From contig CANOQG010000006.1 of assembly GCA_947568835.1 (NCBI GenBank), positions 62,001 through 126,000 of the forward strand: DNA of 64,000 nt, given 5' to 3'. Source of the stretch: Protonemura montana (Eukaryota > Arthropoda > Insecta > Plecoptera > Nemouridae). This document shows, piece by piece, positions 61,461 to 64,000 of the stretch. How positions within the stretch are numbered: the stretch's first letter is position 1; each line of letters starts with the position of its first letter. Below the pieces are notes generated by a model. That model was not told where the DNA came from, searched no databases, and saw only the letters and a program-made list of their open reading frames with translations. The translations under genes and the position numbers were made by a program.

Positions 61461-64000
61461 GTCCCATGTCCTGCCCCATGTCCTGCCCCATGTCCTTCCC
61501 TATGTCCTGTCCCATGTCCTGCCCCATGTCCTGCCCCATGTCCTGCTCCATGTCCTGTCCCATGTCCTGCCCCATGTCCTGCCCCATGTCCTGCCCCATG
61601 TCCTGCCCTATGTCCTGTCCCATGTCCTGCCCCATGTCCTGCCCCATGTCCTGCCCCATGTCCTGCCCCATGTCTTTCCCCATGTCCCATGTCCTGCCCC
61701 ATGTCCTGCCCCATGTCCTGCCTCATGTCCTGCCTCATGTCCTGCCCCATGTCCTGCCCCATGTCCTGCCCCATGTCCTGCCCCATGTCCTGTCACATGT
61801 CCTGCCCCATGTCATGCCCCATGTCCTGCCCCATGTCCTGCCCCATGTCCCATGTCCTGCCCCATGTCCTGCCCTTTGTCCTGTCCCATTTCCTGCCCCA
61901 TGTCCTGCCCCATGTCCTGCCCCATGTCCTGCCCCATGTCCTGCCCCATGTTCTGCCCCATCTCCTGCCCTATGTCTTGCCCCATGTCCCATGTCCTGCC
62001 CCATGTCCTGCCCCATGTCCTGCCCCATGTCCTTCCCTTTGTCCTGTCCTATGTCCTGCCCCATGTCCTGCCCCATGTCCTGCTCCATGTCCTCCCCCTG
62101 TCCTGCCCCATGTCCCATGTCCTGCCCCATGTCCTGCCCCATGTCCTTCCCCATGTCCTGCCCTATGTCCTGTCCCATGTCCTGCCCCATGTCCTGCCCC
62201 ATGTCCTGCCCTATGTCCTGCCCCATGTCCTGCCCCATGTCCTGCCCCATGTCCTGCCCCATGTCCTGCCCCATGTCCTGCCCTATGTCCTGCCCCATGT
62301 CCTGCCCCATTTTCTGCTCCATGTTCCACCCCATGTCCTGCCCCATGTCCCATGTCATGCCCCATGTCCTGCCCCATGTCCTGCCCCATGTCCTGTCCCA
62401 TGTCCTGCTCCATGTCCTGCCCCATGTCTTACCTCATGTCCCATGTCCTGCCTCATGTCCTGCCCCATGTCCTGCCCCATATCCTGCCCCATGTCCTGCC
62501 CCATGTCCTGCCCCATGTCCTGTCCCATGTCCTGCCCAATGTCCTGCCCCATGTCCTGCTCCATGTCCTGCCCCATGTCCTGCCCCATGTCCTGCCCTAT
62601 GTCCTGCCCCATGTCCTGCCCCATGTCCTGCCCCATGTCCTGCCCTATGTCCTTCCCCATGTCCTGCCCCATGTCCTGCCCCATGTCCTGTCCTATGTCA
62701 TGTCCCATGTCCTGCTCCATGTCCTGCCCCATGTCCTGCCCCATGTCCTGCCCTATGTCCTGCCCCATGTCCTGCCCCATGTCCTGCCCTATGTCCTGCC
62801 CCATGTCCTGCCCCATGTCCTGCCCCATGTCCTGCCCCATGTCCCATGTCCTGCCCCATGTCCTGCCCCTTGTCCTGTCCCATTTCCTGCCCCATGTCCT
62901 ACCCCATGTCCTGCCCCATGTCCTGCCCCATGTCCTGCCCCATGTCCTGCCTCATGTCCTGCCCCATGTCTTGCCCCATGTCCCATGTCCTGCCCCATGT
63001 CCTGCCCCATGTCCTGCCCCATGTCCTGCCCTATGTCCTGTCTTATGTCCTGCCCCATGTAATGCCCCATGTCCTGCTCCATGTCCTCCCCCTGTCCTGC
63101 CCTATGTCTTATGTCCTGCCCCATGTCCTGCCTCATGTCCTGCCCCATGTCCTGTCCAATGTCCTGCCTTATGTCCTGCCCCATGTCCTGCCCCATGTCC
63201 TGCCCCATGTCCTGCCCCATGTCCTGTCCAATGTCCTGCCTTATGTCCTGCCCCATGTCCTGCCCCATGTCCTGCCCCATGTCCTGCCGCATGTCCTGCC
63301 CCATGTCCTGCCCCATGTCCTGCCCCATGTCCTGCCCCATGTCCTGCCCCATGTCCTGCCCCATGTCCTGCCCCATGTCCCATGTCCTGCCCCATGTCCT
63401 GCCCCTTGTCCTGTCCCATTTCCTGCCCCATGTCCTACCCCATGTCCTGCCCCATGTCCTGCCCCATGTCCTGCCCCATGTCCTGCCTCATGTCCTGCCC
63501 CATGTCTTGCCCCATGTCCCATGTCCTGCCCCATGTCCTGCCCCATGTCCTGCCCCATGTCCTGCCCTATGTCCTGTCTTATGTCCTGCCCCATGTAATG
63601 CCCCATGTCCTGCTCCATGTCCTCCCCCTGTCCTGCCCTATGTCTTATGTCCTGCCCCATGTCCTGCCTCATGTCCTGCCCCATGTCCTGCCCTATGTCC
63701 TGTCCCATGTCCTGCCCCATTTCCTGCCCCGTGTCCTGCTCCATGTCCTGCCCCATGTCCTGCCCCATGTCCCGCTCCATGTCCTCCCCCTGTCCTGCCT
63801 CATGTCCCATGTCCTGCCCCATGTCCTGCCCCATGTCCTGCCCCATGTCCTGCCCCATGTCCTGTCCCATGTCCTGCCCCATGTTTTGCCCCATGTCCTG
63901 TCCAATGTCCTGCCTCATGTCCTGCCCCATGTCCTGCCCCATGTCCTGCCTCATGTCCTGCCCCATGTCCTGCCCTATGTCCTGCCCCATGTCCTGCCCC

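Larger units (their letters stand above)
51567..64000 (+). repeat. 12-bp array, right block
   Basis: About 1,040 units in the same orientation, running off the right window edge. ATGTAATGCCCC units end their TAA at 53877, 54917, 57678, 59600, 60955, 63062 and 63598. ATTTTCTGCTCC markers lie near 53238, 56939, 58986, 60215 and 62311, two with ATGTACCACCCC and two with ATGTTTCACCCC as the next unit. The right block therefore shares the higher-order vocabulary of the main array but has its own subfamilies. Confidence 0.97.

Overview
This window is repetitive DNA and contains no gene I can defend. About 82% of it (1-38449, 47905-49574 and 51567-64000) is a tandem array of one 12-bp unit, ATGTCCTGCCCC on the + strand (GGGGCAGGACAT on the - strand). 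The orientation is uniform and the array runs off both window ends. The unit length is a multiple of three, the unit has no stop codon in any frame, and CATG is its own reverse complement. All six frames therefore stay open for kilobases and begin with ATG on both strands. The apparent giant Cys/Pro/Met, His/Val/Leu/Pro or Gly/Gln/Asp 'proteins' are by-products of this.

The organism is almost certainly a eukaryote: a very large satellite or minisatellite, nested segmental duplications, no operon-like genes and no RNA genes. I cannot name the lineage. A filamentous fungus would fit the GC-rich flanks and one short CTAAT...TTTTGCAG acceptor-like motif, but this is a weak inference.

Layout. (1) 1-38449: main array, a mosaic of higher-order blocks copied by nested tandem duplications of 1886, 1547 and 3657 bp and by larger dispersed copies (offsets 4640, 5597 and about 6250-6560 bp). 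Variant units (7-bp ATGTCCC, 11-bp ATGTCCTCCCC, ATGTAATGCCCC, ATTTTCTGCTCC) mark the block phase. (2) 38450-39364: a non-array island with seven copies of a 41-bp minisatellite and two small inverted repeats. (3) 39365-47285: a composite region in which degenerate, old-looking 12-mers alternate with a conserved core of about 150 bp. It includes a 1307-bp unit tandemly triplicated almost without change and a set of modules of about 470 bp. (4) 47286-47904: a 25-27-bp minisatellite and about 470 bp of complex sequence with one tiny C-x2-C reading frame. (5) 47905-49574: a short stretch of the 12-bp array. (6) 49575-51566: a second copy of 45943-47904. (7) 51567-64000: the array again, with its own duplicated blocks (offsets about 5747 and 3277 bp).

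Read together, this looks like a satellite locus expanding by unequal exchange or replication slippage at several nested scales. The island keeps older, decayed copies of the same repeat. The most notable points are the size and single orientation of the array, the close match of the unit to the classical human minisatellite core, the G-quadruplex-prone - strand, the relative dating that nested duplications allow, and the composite core-plus-12-mer module. I saw no evidence of an encoded biological system. Boundaries of duplicated blocks were found by eye and are accurate to tens of bases unless stated.
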